A DNA stretch of 64,000 nt from Bacteroides sp. (GTDB lineage Bacteria; Bacteroidota; Bacteroidia; Bacteroidales; Bacteroidaceae): the NCBI GenBank assembly GCA_021202275.1, contig JAJQDI010000017.1, positions 1 through 64,000 of the forward strand, in the 5' to 3' direction. The notes beneath the pieces were generated by a model, which saw only the letters and a program-made list of their open reading frames with translations, made no database searches and was not told the DNA's origin. The translations under genes were made by a program, and so were the position numbers. Shown in pieces: positions 48,872-57,561 of the stretch (positions within the stretch are counted from its first letter, which is position 1; each line of letters begins with the position of its first letter).

Positions 48872-49375
48872 GATGCTCAATCAATTAATGAGTATTATTT
48901 AAATATAACAATTTAAAATTCCTTTTTGTTCTCTTTCGTTTTCCGAATCTGACCGACTATAAAATCAGCAATAAATTTTTAATCACCCATTTATGTTGTA
49001 TTTTTGTGGCCGGAACGGAGCGTTCTTCCTGCTTTTTCGGGGCGTTTTTTGTGTGGCATTACAGACAAATAGCATGTATATTCTGTTAAAGGGATGAACA
49101 CTCATCTGATCTGTGGAACATGGATAGACCTTCCGGCTGGAAATGACTGAGGCGGGGAGGCTTTCGTGGCTTACCCTATATTTATTTTTTGTAAGGTATG
49201 AAACGTGTATGTGTTCACCTTATTTCATATATATGTAGAATAGTTAGGTTAGTAGAGTAGATAGGGTACAGATCAGTGTAAATATATAGTATAGCAGATG
49301 GAACGAGCCTGATGCCATCCTTCATCCGGGACGATGGACGAGATCAGCGGGTTTCATATAAGGTTAGTATTAAAA
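48872..49375. other. 504-base region without a recognised gene; possible transcript start
   Basis: A plus-strand TATTTTTG box (48999-49006) fits TAnnTTTG and would give a transcript starting near 49013, leaving about 360 bases before the HAD gene. Only tiny ORFs occur (18 and 20 codons). The G-rich segment around 49120-49180 could fold, but I recognise no known riboswitch or structural RNA; an FMN element before ribF was looked for and not found. Confidence 0.35.
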
Positions 49376-50017
49376 ATGAATGGTATAGATATGAAATTTC
49401 AGGGTATAAAGAACCTTATTGTTGATTTTGGCGGAGTATTGATCGACCTGAACCGTCCGCGCTGTCTGGAAGAATTCAGAAACTTAGGATTAAAAGAAGT
49501 GGCCGAATGTGTCGGAACTTTCGGACAGCAAGGTGTCTTTCAAAGCCTGGAGAAAGGAGAGATCACGCCTCAGGAGTTCAGGGAAGCGATCCGTCAGCAG
49601 ATCGGCCGGCCGGTGACCGATGCACAGATCGACGCTGCCTGGAACAGTCTTCTGGTCTCCATCCCCTCTTACAAGCTGGATCTGCTGCTCAGGCTTCGGG
49701 AGAGATATGTGGTATATCTGTTGAGCAACACCAACCCCATACATTGGGAGTGGGCCTGTGAGCACGCTTTTCCCTTGCGCACATTCCGGGTAGAAAATTA
49801 TTTTGAGAAGACCTATCTTTCTTATGAAATGAAGATGCTTAAGCCCGATCCGGAGATCTTTATGGCTGTGCTGGAAGATACCGGCATTGAGCCCGGAGAG
49901 ACTCTTTTCATAGATGACTCTCCTGCCAATTGCCTTACCGCCCGTGAACTGGGATTCCATACCTATACTCCTCAGGAAAAAGAAGATTGGAGTCCTGTTT
50001 TTGATCTGAAAAAATAA
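49376..50017 (+). CDS. HAD-superfamily phosphatase (subfamily IA)
   Basis: 213 residues from ATG 49376 (MNGIDMKFQG); a start at 49391 (MKFQG) is equally possible. Motif I IVDFGGVLIDL, motif II LLSNTN, motif III Lys in EMKMLKPDPEIF and motif IV FIDDSPANC are all present. Subfamily IA members remove phosphate from small metabolites; the DFG-type motif I keeps the nucleophile Asp. Only 3 bases before ribF, so it may be the missing riboflavin-pathway phosphatase of this organism, an inference from linkage only. Confidence 0.85.
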   Translation: MNGIDMKFQGIKNLIVDFGGVLIDLNRPRCLEEFRNLGLKEVAECVGTFGQQGVFQSLEKGEITPQEFREAIRQQIGRPVTDAQIDAAWNSLLVSIPSYKLDLLLRLRERYVVYLLSNTNPIHWEWACEHAFPLRTFRVENYFEKTYLSYEMKMLKPDPEIFMAVLEDTGIEPGETLFIDDSPANCLTARELGFHTYTPQEKEDWSPVFDLKK

Positions 50018-50020
50018 AAG

Positions 50021-50944
50021 ATGCAACTTATTACCGACTTTTCCGCTCCTGTATCCGAACCCTGTGTAGCAACCATCGGATTTTTCGACGGTGTACATCG
50101 CGGTCATCGCTATCTGATCGATCAGGTGAAGGCAGTAGCGGAAAGTCGGGGATTGTCTTCAGCCGTACTGACTTTTTCGGCTCATCCCGGCAACGTGATC
50201 CGTCCGGACCGTGTGCCCGACCTGCTGACTACTACCCATGAAAAGATCGGTTTGTTGGAGCAGAGTGGGATTGACTCTTGTTTCCTGCTTAGGTTCACTT
50301 CCCATCTCTCCCGGATGGGGGCCTCCGAATTTATGGAAAAGATCCTCTACGAAAAATTTCATGTACGTAGTCTGCTTATCGGGCACGACCATCGTTTCGG
50401 ACACAACCGTACAGACTCTTTCGACGATTACCAACGCATGGGGTGTCATCTGGGCATAGAAGTATTGCCTGCTCTTTCCTATATGTATGAGGGAGTACCG
50501 GTTAGTTCTTCGTTGGTGAGAAATTCTTTGCTGGAGGGGCGCGTAGAAGATGCCAATCGTTATCTGGGATATTCTTACTCTATACAAGGACAGGTAGTGG
50601 GTGGCTATCAGATCGGGCGTACCTTAGGATTTCCTACCGCCAATTTACAACTCTCTGATGGTGAGAAACTATTGCCAGCTGCCGGAGTGTACGCTGTATA
50701 CGTCTATACCGGTGCCGATCGGTACAAAGGTATGCTCAATATCGGACACCGGCCTACCATAGGCAATGGAAGTGCTTTTTCCATAGAAGTACATCTGCTT
50801 CACTTCTCCGGCAATCTGTATAATTGTCCGTTGCGTGTAGAGTTTGTCCACAGGCTTCGGTCTGAAGTCCGGTTCGCAGATCGGTCTCTGTTGATCTGCC
50901 AGCTCGAGCAAGACGCTATGCGCGTAGAGCAACTCCTGTCCTGA
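50021..50944 (+). CDS. ribF: Bifunctional riboflavin kinase / FAD synthetase
   Basis: 307 residues. The N-terminal adenylyltransferase domain has IGFFDGVHRGHRYLI (about 20-34) and the SSSLVRNSLLEG segment; the C-terminal flavokinase domain has GRTLGFPTANL (about 199-209) and FSIEVHLLHF. It makes FMN and then FAD in the cytoplasm; the FAD-dependent D-lactate oxidase in this window would be one client. Follows the HAD gene by 3 bases and is closed by the hairpin at 51009. Confidence 0.95.
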   Translation: MQLITDFSAPVSEPCVATIGFFDGVHRGHRYLIDQVKAVAESRGLSSAVLTFSAHPGNVIRPDRVPDLLTTTHEKIGLLEQSGIDSCFLLRFTSHLSRMGASEFMEKILYEKFHVRSLLIGHDHRFGHNRTDSFDDYQRMGCHLGIEVLPALSYMYEGVPVSSSLVRNSLLEGRVEDANRYLGYSYSIQGQVVGGYQIGRTLGFPTANLQLSDGEKLLPAAGVYAVYVYTGADRYKGMLNIGHRPTIGNGSAFSIEVHLLHFSGNLYNCPLRVEFVHRLRSEVRFADRSLLICQLEQDAMRVEQLLS

Positions 50945-51008
50945 ACTGATCTTTACTATACCTTATTCTATAAATGAAGTTCATTTTCTCTAGCATACCA
51001 TAGAATGT

Positions 51009-51028
51009 GCCTGTAGATCCTCACAGGC
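51009..51028 (+). terminator. Terminator after ribF
   Basis: GCCTGT (51009-51014) pairs with ACAGGC (51023-51028), followed by five T. Confidence 0.7.
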
Positions 51029-51195
51029 TTTTTGTACATTTACTTTTTGCTTTTCCGGGCCTTTTGATCCTTTTTGTTTCAGGATACATCTCTGCTTTTT
51101 CTTCTATCTCTTTTTTTCCGGAACATTTCTCAGAGACAAAAACAGCTCTCGTTTTTCTGTAAAGAGGACTATGAGATCGAATTCCAAGAAAAAAA

Positions 51196-51307
51196 TATTG
51201 AAAAACGATAAAAAAGATACGATTTTCAATAAAAATAGTTGGTAGTTTCAAAAATACTACTTTTATTTGCATATCGAAAAACGATAATTTATTATTGAAA
51301 AACAAAT
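51196..51307. promoter_or_regulatory. Four-copy TATYGAAAAACGATA operator array
   Basis: TATTGAAAAACGATA (51196-51210), its inverted partner ATACGATTTTCAATA (51217-51231), the near-symmetric TATCGAAAAACGATA (51272-51286) and a diverged TATTGAAAAACAAAT (51293-51307). The array ends about 20 bases before the ATG of the small ORF at 51326. Spacing and mixed orientation look like cooperative repressor sites; the YozG-like HTH gene at 53551 is the obvious candidate regulator. Confidence 0.6.
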
Positions 51308-51325
51308 TTCAAAAAGTATAGCGTT

Positions 51326-51418
51326 ATGAAAAAATCATTTATGAGTATCAGCATGCTGATCGTATCCATTTCAATTGTTGCCATGTTGTTGTTCGGTTCT
51401 GTAGTTCAGGCTCAGTAG
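51326..51418 (+). pseudogene. Small signal-peptide-like ORF, probably the start of a broken gene
   Basis: 30 codons, MKKSFMSIS followed by a hydrophobic stretch and ending FGSVVQAQ then TAG. It looks like a signal peptide with nothing behind it. Reading through the TAG keeps an open frame for 39 further codons (TERFVQDNKENVKVV...). The stretch 51419-51725 has other open pieces but no recognisable domain. Likely a relic controlled by the operator array just upstream; a true micropeptide is possible. Confidence 0.45.
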
Positions 51419-51725
51419 ACAGAAAGGTTTGTACAGGATAACAAAGAGAACGTGAAAGTTGTATCAGCTACTTTTTTCTGGTGTGCGCTCCATCCGGAAA
51501 CAGGGAGAACCTGTTGTTTTATGCAAAAACGTGTGTAGGGTGATTTTGGTACATAAAGAGAAACAGATGAAAGTCCTTGTATATTCCTTCAGCAAGATTG
51601 AGGAAGGTAAAGCCTTGGTCAGGCTGGTTGCCTGGGCGTTTGCTCTGAGATTCCGGTCCGGAATAGTCTGTGAAACAGCATCCTGTTACTGAGAACTTAT
51701 TATTAACCGAATAGAAATTTAACGT

Positions 51726-52493
51726 ATGGGAAAATCCATAAGACTTGTATTGATCTATCTGCTGATGCAGCTTGTAGCAGCTATGATCTCTCTCGTGATA
51801 TCCATTCCTTTTTATGGAATAGATTTTGAAGCATCGCAAACTTTTACACTGGTAACCGCCTTGTTGCTGGGGATGGTCGGAATGACGATCTATCTGTATC
51901 GTTCCGGTGAGATACCAACAAGTAAGCATAACTGGTCTCCGGTATCTTTTCTGTATATGGTGTTGTCTTTAGTAGCCGGTTTGTGTTGTATCGTGTTGGT
52001 TGATTTTGTGACTTCCGGATTGAGTTGGCTTCCCAACTGGATGGATAATACATTCGACCAGGTCCTTTCCACCGGATGGGGTGTGTTGGGTGTGGCGTTG
52101 TTAGGTCCTGTTCTGGAAGAACTCCTCTTCCGGGGAGCGGTTACCCGTATCTTGCTGCAACGATATTCTCCTGCGAAAGCCATCCTGTTTTCCGCGTTGA
52201 TATTCGGGATTTTCCATATAAACCCGGCTCAGATCGTTGGAGCTACCCTGATCGGCCTTTTCCTGGCCTGGATCTATTATCGTACGGAAAGCCTTGTTCC
52301 CTGTATCCTGATCCATGTCCTCAACAACGGCTTGGCCGTGGGAGCAGACTGGCGATTCCCTGAGTTGGAAACTCTTGCCGGTCTGATGCAGCCCACTGCG
52401 TATTATGTGTTGATTTCAGCTTCTATTGTTATCTTTGCACTTTGTTTGTTTGCCATGAACAGGCAAACTACACCAAATAAAGTCATACAATAA
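51726..52493 (+). CDS. CPBP family intramembrane glutamic endopeptidase-like protein
   Basis: 255 residues with about eight membrane segments. The three family motifs are present: EELLFRG (about 135-141, EExxxR), FGIFHINPAQ (about 159-168, FxxxH) and CILIHVLNNG (about 196-205, HxxxN). Related to CAAX prenyl proteases and bacteriocin self-immunity proteins; most bacterial members have no known substrate. Downstream are the DUF2975 gene and the HTH regulator, so it may belong to that small membrane-stress or immunity locus. Confidence 0.88.
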   Translation: MGKSIRLVLIYLLMQLVAAMISLVISIPFYGIDFEASQTFTLVTALLLGMVGMTIYLYRSGEIPTSKHNWSPVSFLYMVLSLVAGLCCIVLVDFVTSGLSWLPNWMDNTFDQVLSTGWGVLGVALLGPVLEELLFRGAVTRILLQRYSPAKAILFSALIFGIFHINPAQIVGATLIGLFLAWIYYRTESLVPCILIHVLNNGLAVGADWRFPELETLAGLMQPTAYYVLISASIVIFALCLFAMNRQTTPNKVIQ

Positions 52494-52526
52494 AAGCATC
52501 TTATTAATCCATTAACTGTTGCGGTG

Positions 52527-53185
52527 ATGAAAAAGAGATTGAACATTTTTTGTTTATTGGTCCTGTTGGTATTGGGCATATCGGTATATATGAATTTTGT
52601 TGCGAACATGGCAGGCTTTATGATCGGAGTGGAAGCCGGACAGTCGTCTCTGCAGGATCCGGAAAAACTTCAATATCTTCAGAATCTGGTAGATGTTTCC
52701 CTACGGCCTGTGAGCGGACATATACTTGTAGACTCTGTATACAATGAAGTCACCGCGAGTTTTCTTCCTGTCATGCATGGCCGCATGATCGTTGGATTAC
52801 CTGCTGCCGATGCTAGTCCCAGTATCTGGAAAGCCATCTGGACCTTGTTTCTTTTCTTAGCTTTTATTATATTAGTGACTGCGTGTATTGTCTTTTTCAT
52901 ACGCCTGATCATCGCCATCAATAAATCGGATATTTTTAACTGGAAAAATGTCTATCGTCTCTATAAAATGGGGGGTGTCTGATCGCGATTTTTGCATTGG
53001 AACTTACTTCGGTGCTACTTACCAGTCGTCAGGCAGCGCATCTTCTTTCTATTCCCGGATATGAGATAAACCCGATGGATAGCCTTTCTTTCACTACCCT
53101 GATCCTGGGAGGATGCGCGTTACTGGTCGGTGAGATCTTTGCCATCGGCCTCCGATTAAAGGAAGAACAGGAACTTACGATCTGA
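52527..53185 (+). pseudogene. DUF2975 membrane protein, frameshifted at a G6 run
   Basis: Frame one (from ATG 52527) gives 151 residues ending INKSDIFNWKNVYRLYKMGGV then TGA. The adjoining -1 frame continues without gap as CLIAIFALEL...IFAIGLRLKEEQELTI, the characteristic DUF2975 C-terminus. The joint is the run of six G at 52970-52975 (ATGGGGGGTGTC), which also fits a G GGG GGT slippery heptamer. One added G, or -1 slippage, restores a normal protein of about 219 residues with four membrane segments. DUF2975 proteins typically pair with a YozG-like HTH regulator, as here. Mutation, phase variation, programmed frameshift and sequencing error all remain open. Confidence 0.8.
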
Positions 53186-53197
53186 AAACGAATTCTT

Positions 53198-53528
53198 ATG
53201 AAACGATCTATATATATACTTACGACCTTGAGGATGTCGTGGCTTACCGGAACCCTTCCGCTGGCTCTTCCCTATGAAAGTAAAGGAGGCTAGGAGAATG
53301 TGGCCGCCGGCAGGGAGCATCGCGGGATATAGCCAAAGTGAATATACGGATATGAGCGATTTTTTAACTGTCAGTCCACGACGCGATTTTTCAGTATGTC
53401 AGGTTACCGGATGAGTATGTACAGATTCCCTTTTGGTAGTCTCCTGATAGGACTCCTGATCTCAGCGGTGACCGGGATCTCTGCCCAGAAGGGTACGGAT
53501 GGAAGAAGAACAGGAATTGACGGTTTAA
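53198..53528 (+). pseudogene. Decayed remnant of a second DUF2975 gene
   Basis: Only fragments in shifting frames remain: MKRSIYIL... (53198-53293), then SGYRMSMYRFPFGSLLIGLL near 53400-53460 in one frame, and VRMEEEQELTV then TAA (ending 53528) in the next. Joined, these parallel the end of the neighbouring DUF2975 protein (PGYEINPMDSLSF...GLRLKEEQELTI). It lies 22 bases before the HTH gene, the usual DUF2975-YozG arrangement. Confidence 0.6.
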
Positions 53529-53550
53529 TTTAAAAAAAGGACCAATTGAA

Positions 53551-53766
53551 ATGGCAATAATAGTAAATTTAGATATAATGATGGCTCGCAGAAAGATCTC
53601 CCTGGGAGAACTAGCCGAGCGGGTAGATATTACTCCCGCCAACCTTTCTATCCTGAAAACAGGTAAGGCCAAAGCCATCCGTTTCTCCACGCTGGAAGCG
53701 ATCTGCAAGGAGTTGGATTGCCAGCCCGGGGATATCTTAGAATATCAGGAAGGCGACGATGAATAG
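53551..53766 (+). CDS. YozG-like Cro/C1-type HTH regulator
   Basis: 71 residues, almost entirely the helix-turn-helix domain. MAIIVNLDIMMARRK at the start and GKAKAIRFSTLEAICKELDC (about 40-59), then QPGDILEY, match the short YozG/HTH_26 group. Members are usually encoded next to DUF2975 membrane proteins and probably form a membrane-protein/regulator pair. Both DUF2975 neighbours are broken here while the regulator is intact. It may bind the TATYGAAAAACGATA boxes at 51196-51307. Confidence 0.9.
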   Translation: MAIIVNLDIMMARRKISLGELAERVDITPANLSILKTGKAKAIRFSTLEAICKELDCQPGDILEYQEGDDE

Positions 53767-53781
53767 GGCTCCTGCGCGGGA

Positions 53782-54207
53782 TCAACCATTCATTTTGGCT
53801 TTGAACGCCAGGGCATACAGACGGATCTGCTTCACCATAGCCAACAATCCGTTGCTGCGGGTGGGAGAGAGGTGTTCCTTCAATCCGATCTTATCTATGA
53901 AATAAAGATCCGCATTCAGTATCTCGTCCGGCGTATGTCCCGATAGTACCCGGATCAGCAACGCCACAATACCTTTCACGATCAGCGCGTCACTTTCCGC
54001 TTTCAGGTATATTTTCCCATCCACCAGATCGGCCTGCAGCCATACCCGGCTCTGGCAGCCCTCTATCAGATTCTGCTCGGTCTTGTATTTCTCTTCTAAA
54101 GGTTCCTGTTCATTGCCCAGGTCTATCAATAGCTGGTAGCGATCCATCCAGTCATCAAAATCACTGAATTCTCCGATCACCTGATCCTGTAGTTCATTAA
54201 TTGACAT
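53782..54207 (-). CDS. sufE: SufE family sulfur-transfer protein
   Basis: 141 residues from ATG 54207 (MSINELQDQ), the usual SufE length; the longer frame to 54333 has no homology. Sulfur-accepting cysteine in IEGCQSRVWLQ (about 51-61). SufE takes persulfide sulfur from the SufS desulfurase and passes it to the SufBCD scaffold for Fe-S cluster assembly. The partners are not in the window. The 186-base gap to the next gene (54208-54393) shows nothing recognisable. Confidence 0.93.
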   Translation of the reverse strand: MSINELQDQVIGEFSDFDDWMDRYQLLIDLGNEQEPLEEKYKTEQNLIEGCQSRVWLQADLVDGKIYLKAESDALIVKGIVALLIRVLSGHTPDEILNADLYFIDKIGLKEHLSPTRSNGLLAMVKQIRLYALAFKAKMNG

Positions 54208-54393
54208 TGTTTTCAGTTTTAAGAGTTTTTTGTTTGCACCTTCATTGCGCTGGCCGTCAGGCTGACTTTTCCGATCTGTGATTGATTCTACCCACCGTGG
54301 TTCCGGCGATGGATACAGTTTCCGTATCAACAACTGTGAGGCTGCTTCAAACAGAGATCGGGTAGCCCGTTTCTATCTCCTGCTCTGTACCTG

Positions 54394-55377
54394 TTATTTT
54401 TCTGTGTACAATACATTCAATATCGTTTCTCCCACGGCTCTCAACGTCTTCCGATCGATATTCTCCATCGTGTCGTTCACTGTGTGCCAGAATGCAAAGA
54501 AAGAATCTTTATCGCTGTGCGGGATGATATCAATGGTTTTGATGCGAGCGATTTCATTGACAAAGAGGTGATCGTCTGTAGCCGCACCTTTCTGTTCATC
54601 TATAAAGTAGTCTGAGTAGCCGATCTCTTTGGCTTTGGTCCATACTTTCTGGCAGATATCCCTTGCAAATTTCATAGAGTAGTACTCTTTGTAGAACCGC
54701 GCGTCTTTTCCACCCACCATATCCAGCAGTATGCCAAAGCGCGCGTTGTATCCTTCTACATGAGGTACACGTGACCAGTATTGCGATCCCAGACACCAAT
54801 ATGTGTCCAGGTGTTTTCCTCCGGAAAAGCGGGGCTCTCCGTAATCTTCCGCATCGAAAAAGATGATATCTACCCCCAGTTCAGGTTCGTTGTTCCGGAT
54901 GGCGCGGGCTATTTCCAGTAATACACCCACACCACTGGCCGCGTCGTTGGCACCCAGGATCGGAGTATTCCAGTTTTTTTCATCCGGATCCGCATCCGCC
55001 CATTTGCGTGTATCCCAATGTGCAAACAAGGCAATGCGTTTTTTCTTCTCCGGACTGTAAGCACCAATGATGTTGCGTGCTTTCAGCACTGTACCATCGA
55101 AAGCGATCAGATCGGCATACTGGTTGGTTACCTTCGCGCCAAACTCTTCCAGCTTATCGGCCAGGAACTCTCCGCAGGCTACATGCTGGGGTGTATTGGG
55201 GACCCGGGGACCAAAAGCCACCTGAGCCTCAGTATATGCGTATGCACTGTCTGCATCGAATACCGGTACCTGTATCGCCTCTGTGGCGGCGGCGGGCATT
55301 TGTTTGCCATTGGAGCCGCATGCCAGGAGCAGAAATCCACAAGTCGCGGAAATCAGGGAATAGATCTTATTTCTCAT
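54394..55377 (-). CDS. M28-type zinc hydrolase lipoprotein, probable type II glutaminyl cyclase
   Basis: 327 residues from ATG 55377, which gives a lipoprotein signal (LLLACG). Zinc-site blocks: FAHWDTRKWAD, LGANDAASGVGVLLEIARAI, FFDAEDYGEP and PHSDKDSFFAFWHTVNDTMENID. The segment YWCLGSQYWSRVPHV followed by ILLDMVGGKDARF resembles the Porphyromonas gingivalis glutaminyl-peptide cyclotransferase rather than true M28 aminopeptidases. Such enzymes turn N-terminal Gln of exported proteins into pyroglutamate after signal-peptide removal. Here the many signal peptides ending in AQ suggest abundant substrates (SQAQ, LSAQ, IQAQ, TAQ). Confidence 0.82.
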   Translation of the reverse strand: MRNKIYSLISATCGFLLLACGSNGKQMPAAATEAIQVPVFDADSAYAYTEAQVAFGPRVPNTPQHVACGEFLADKLEEFGAKVTNQYADLIAFDGTVLKARNIIGAYSPEKKKRIALFAHWDTRKWADADPDEKNWNTPILGANDAASGVGVLLEIARAIRNNEPELGVDIIFFDAEDYGEPRFSGGKHLDTYWCLGSQYWSRVPHVEGYNARFGILLDMVGGKDARFYKEYYSMKFARDICQKVWTKAKEIGYSDYFIDEQKGAATDDHLFVNEIARIKTIDIIPHSDKDSFFAFWHTVNDTMENIDRKTLRAVGETILNVLYTEK

Positions 55378-55515
55378 CTTTTTTCTATATATAAATAACA
55401 TCGGATACGCCTTGGGCATTTACGCAAATAAACTGGCACAATGCCGCCCGGCTTTCATTTTGTTGGAATATGATCTTTTTCTCACCTCCGGCACAGAGCC
55501 AGGGTTCGTTCTATA

Positions 55516-56484
55516 TCATACGTTCCGGTGGGCAGGGAACCGGAGGTCCACCTTCTTTTTGCCGACTTCCAGTTCTACCCGTGCCCCGTTGATCAGCGGG
55601 TAATTCCGGGTGACATGCCCAACAGGAAAGTCGAAGCAGATCGGATAGGCGTAGTCTTTCAGCAGATCGGCCAGAGCCCCATAGAGTACTTTACCCAGCG
55701 ATTTGTCTTCTTCGTAGTCGGTAAACTGTCCGATGATCAGACCCGATAACCGATCCAGTACTCCGCCCAGTTTCAGGTTGTAGAACATACGCTCTATGGC
55801 ATGCGGACGTTCGCCGATATCCTCCACAAAGAGTATCGTACCTTCGGAAGGAATATCCATGGGAGTGCCACGCAATCCATAGAATACCGCCAGATTACCT
55901 CCACGCAATATACCACTGCACGCACCGGTATGATTAAAGCGGTGTGCCGGGCAGGTATATTCTGGCAATTTTCCAAAGAGGATCTGCTTCAGATACAGAG
56001 CCGCCGGATCGTCTGCTGCCTCCACCGTCAGGTGCCGGGCCATAGGAGCGTGCAGCGAAGCAAATCCCTGCTGCTGATACAGGTTGTGTAGAGCTGTAAT
56101 ATCACTGAAACCCATCAGCCATTTCGGATGTTCACGAAACAGAGTAAAGTCTACCCTGTCCAGGATATGCACCACTCCATAACCTCCCCGGCTGCACAGG
56201 ATCGCTTTGATCTCTTTGTCGTCCATGGCTTTTTGCAGGTCGCGGTGGCGTTGCCGGCTGGTACCGGCATAGAGGCCGTGGGCATTTCCCGCATACTTGC
56301 CTGCCACGGGCTCCAGTCCCCAGGAGGTCAGGCGCTGGCAGGCACCTTTCAGAAAGCTCTTATCAATTTTTCCCGAAGGCGACACAATCGCCACCTTGTC
56401 TCCCTCCTGCAAATAAGGAGGAAACAGCAGAGCGTCCTTTGGCGAAGGAGCCATTTCCGGATGTTGAGTAGATTCCATTTTCAT
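55516..56484 (-). CDS. Muramoyltetrapeptide LD-carboxypeptidase (S66, LdcA-like)
   Basis: 322 residues, no signal peptide, cytoplasmic. Nucleophile Ser in LCSRGGYGVVH (about 118), Glu in FVEDIGERPHAIERM (about 218) and His in GHVTRNYP (about 293) make the S66 Ser-Glu-His triad. LdcA removes the terminal D-Ala from recycled tetrapeptides, so it functionally complements the AmpG/MurTKQ cluster though 33 kb away. Starts at ATG 56484 or 56478. Confidence 0.9.
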   Translation of the reverse strand: MKMESTQHPEMAPSPKDALLFPPYLQEGDKVAIVSPSGKIDKSFLKGACQRLTSWGLEPVAGKYAGNAHGLYAGTSRQRHRDLQKAMDDKEIKAILCSRGGYGVVHILDRVDFTLFREHPKWLMGFSDITALHNLYQQQGFASLHAPMARHLTVEAADDPAALYLKQILFGKLPEYTCPAHRFNHTGACSGILRGGNLAVFYGLRGTPMDIPSEGTILFVEDIGERPHAIERMFYNLKLGGVLDRLSGLIIGQFTDYEEDKSLGKVLYGALADLLKDYAYPICFDFPVGHVTRNYPLINGARVELEVGKKKVDLRFPAHRNV

Positions 56485-56492
56485 CTTCCCTG

Positions 56493-56500
56493 CAAAAATA
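56493..56500 (-). promoter_or_regulatory. TATTTTTG -7 box of the LD-carboxypeptidase gene
   Basis: Minus-strand TATTTTTG fits TAnnTTTG, nine bases upstream of the annotated ATG at 56484, so if used the leader is extremely short or translation starts at 56478. Confidence 0.35.
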
Positions 56501-56641
56501 CATCAAAAAAACCGATCTTTGTATGTTACTGAACTATTTAGATGACTTTCTGTTATTTTGTTAGATTTTATTTGTTATTTTAGAGAACATATGCAGCGAA
56601 ATTCGGATTTTTTTTCTGATATTTGTTGAAAACCTGTCTTT

Positions 56642-57559
56642 ATGGAAGTCATTCGTAGTTTCGCCCAGCTCACCCGCCATCTGGAGACCCTTCAGGTGCG
56701 CAAACGTGTGGTTGTGGTATGTCCTCAGGACCCTCATACAGATTATGCGCTGAACCGGGCGGTAGAAAAAGGCTTTGCCGAACTCATTCTGATCGGCAAC
56801 CCTGCTGCATGGAGGCGTTTCCGGGTAGTGCGGGATCATCCGGAGCATATTCGTACGCTCTCTGTGAAAGATCCGGACGAGGCGGCCCGCCAGGCGGTCG
56901 GCATAGTGAAAGCGGGGCAAGCGGATATCCTGATGAAAGGTATCATCAACACAGACAATCTCCTGCATGCCATCTTAGACCATGAGACGGGCTTGTTGCC
57001 CAAAGGCAAGATCCTCACCCATCTGGCTGTGATGGAGATCCCTACCTATGAGAAGCTGTTGTTCTTTTCGGATGCCGCGGTCATACCCCGTCCTACGTTG
57101 CAACAACATATCGAGATGATCTGGTATGCCATCCATACCTGTCGTGAGTTCGGGATCCGCCGGCCCCGCATTGCGCTGATCCACTGTACGGAGAAAGTAA
57201 GTGCCAAATTCCCTCATTCGCTCGACTATGTCAATATCGTGGAACTGGCTGAGGGGGGGGAGTTTGGCGATGTCATCATAGATGGTCCGCTGGATGTACA
57301 TACTGCCTGTGAAGCCGTAAGCGGAGATATCAAAGGGATCGTATCGCCCATCAATGGAAAGGCCGATGTACTGATCTTTCCCAATATAGAATCTGCCAAT
57401 GCCTTCTACAAATCGGTATCTCTCTTTGCCCGTGCCGAGATGGCGGGTGTTTTGCAGGGACCCAGTTGCCCGGTGGTATTGCCTTCGCGCAGCGATTCCG
57501 GTCTTTCCAAGTATTACAGTCTGGCTATGGCCTGTTTAGTCACTCCTTCAACCCCATAG
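56642..57559 (+). CDS. ptb: Phosphate butyryltransferase
   Basis: 305 residues, phosphate acetyl/butaryl transferase fold. Family segments: ADILMKGIINTDNLLHAIL (about 99-117), LIHCTEKVSAKFPHS (about 179-193), DVIIDGPLDVHTACE and a C-terminal GLSKYYSLAMA. It exchanges CoA for phosphate on butyryl-CoA (or a branched acyl-CoA). Followed at 2 bases by butyrate kinase, so the pair makes ATP from butyryl-CoA by the ptb-buk route. Confidence 0.92.
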   Translation: MEVIRSFAQLTRHLETLQVRKRVVVVCPQDPHTDYALNRAVEKGFAELILIGNPAAWRRFRVVRDHPEHIRTLSVKDPDEAARQAVGIVKAGQADILMKGIINTDNLLHAILDHETGLLPKGKILTHLAVMEIPTYEKLLFFSDAAVIPRPTLQQHIEMIWYAIHTCREFGIRRPRIALIHCTEKVSAKFPHSLDYVNIVELAEGGEFGDVIIDGPLDVHTACEAVSGDIKGIVSPINGKADVLIFPNIESANAFYKSVSLFARAEMAGVLQGPSCPVVLPSRSDSGLSKYYSLAMACLVTPSTP

Positions 57560-57561
57560 AT

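Noticed and set aside
48872..49375. FMN riboswitch before ribF
   Set aside because: The conserved FMN-element core was not recognisable, and the HAD gene intervenes.
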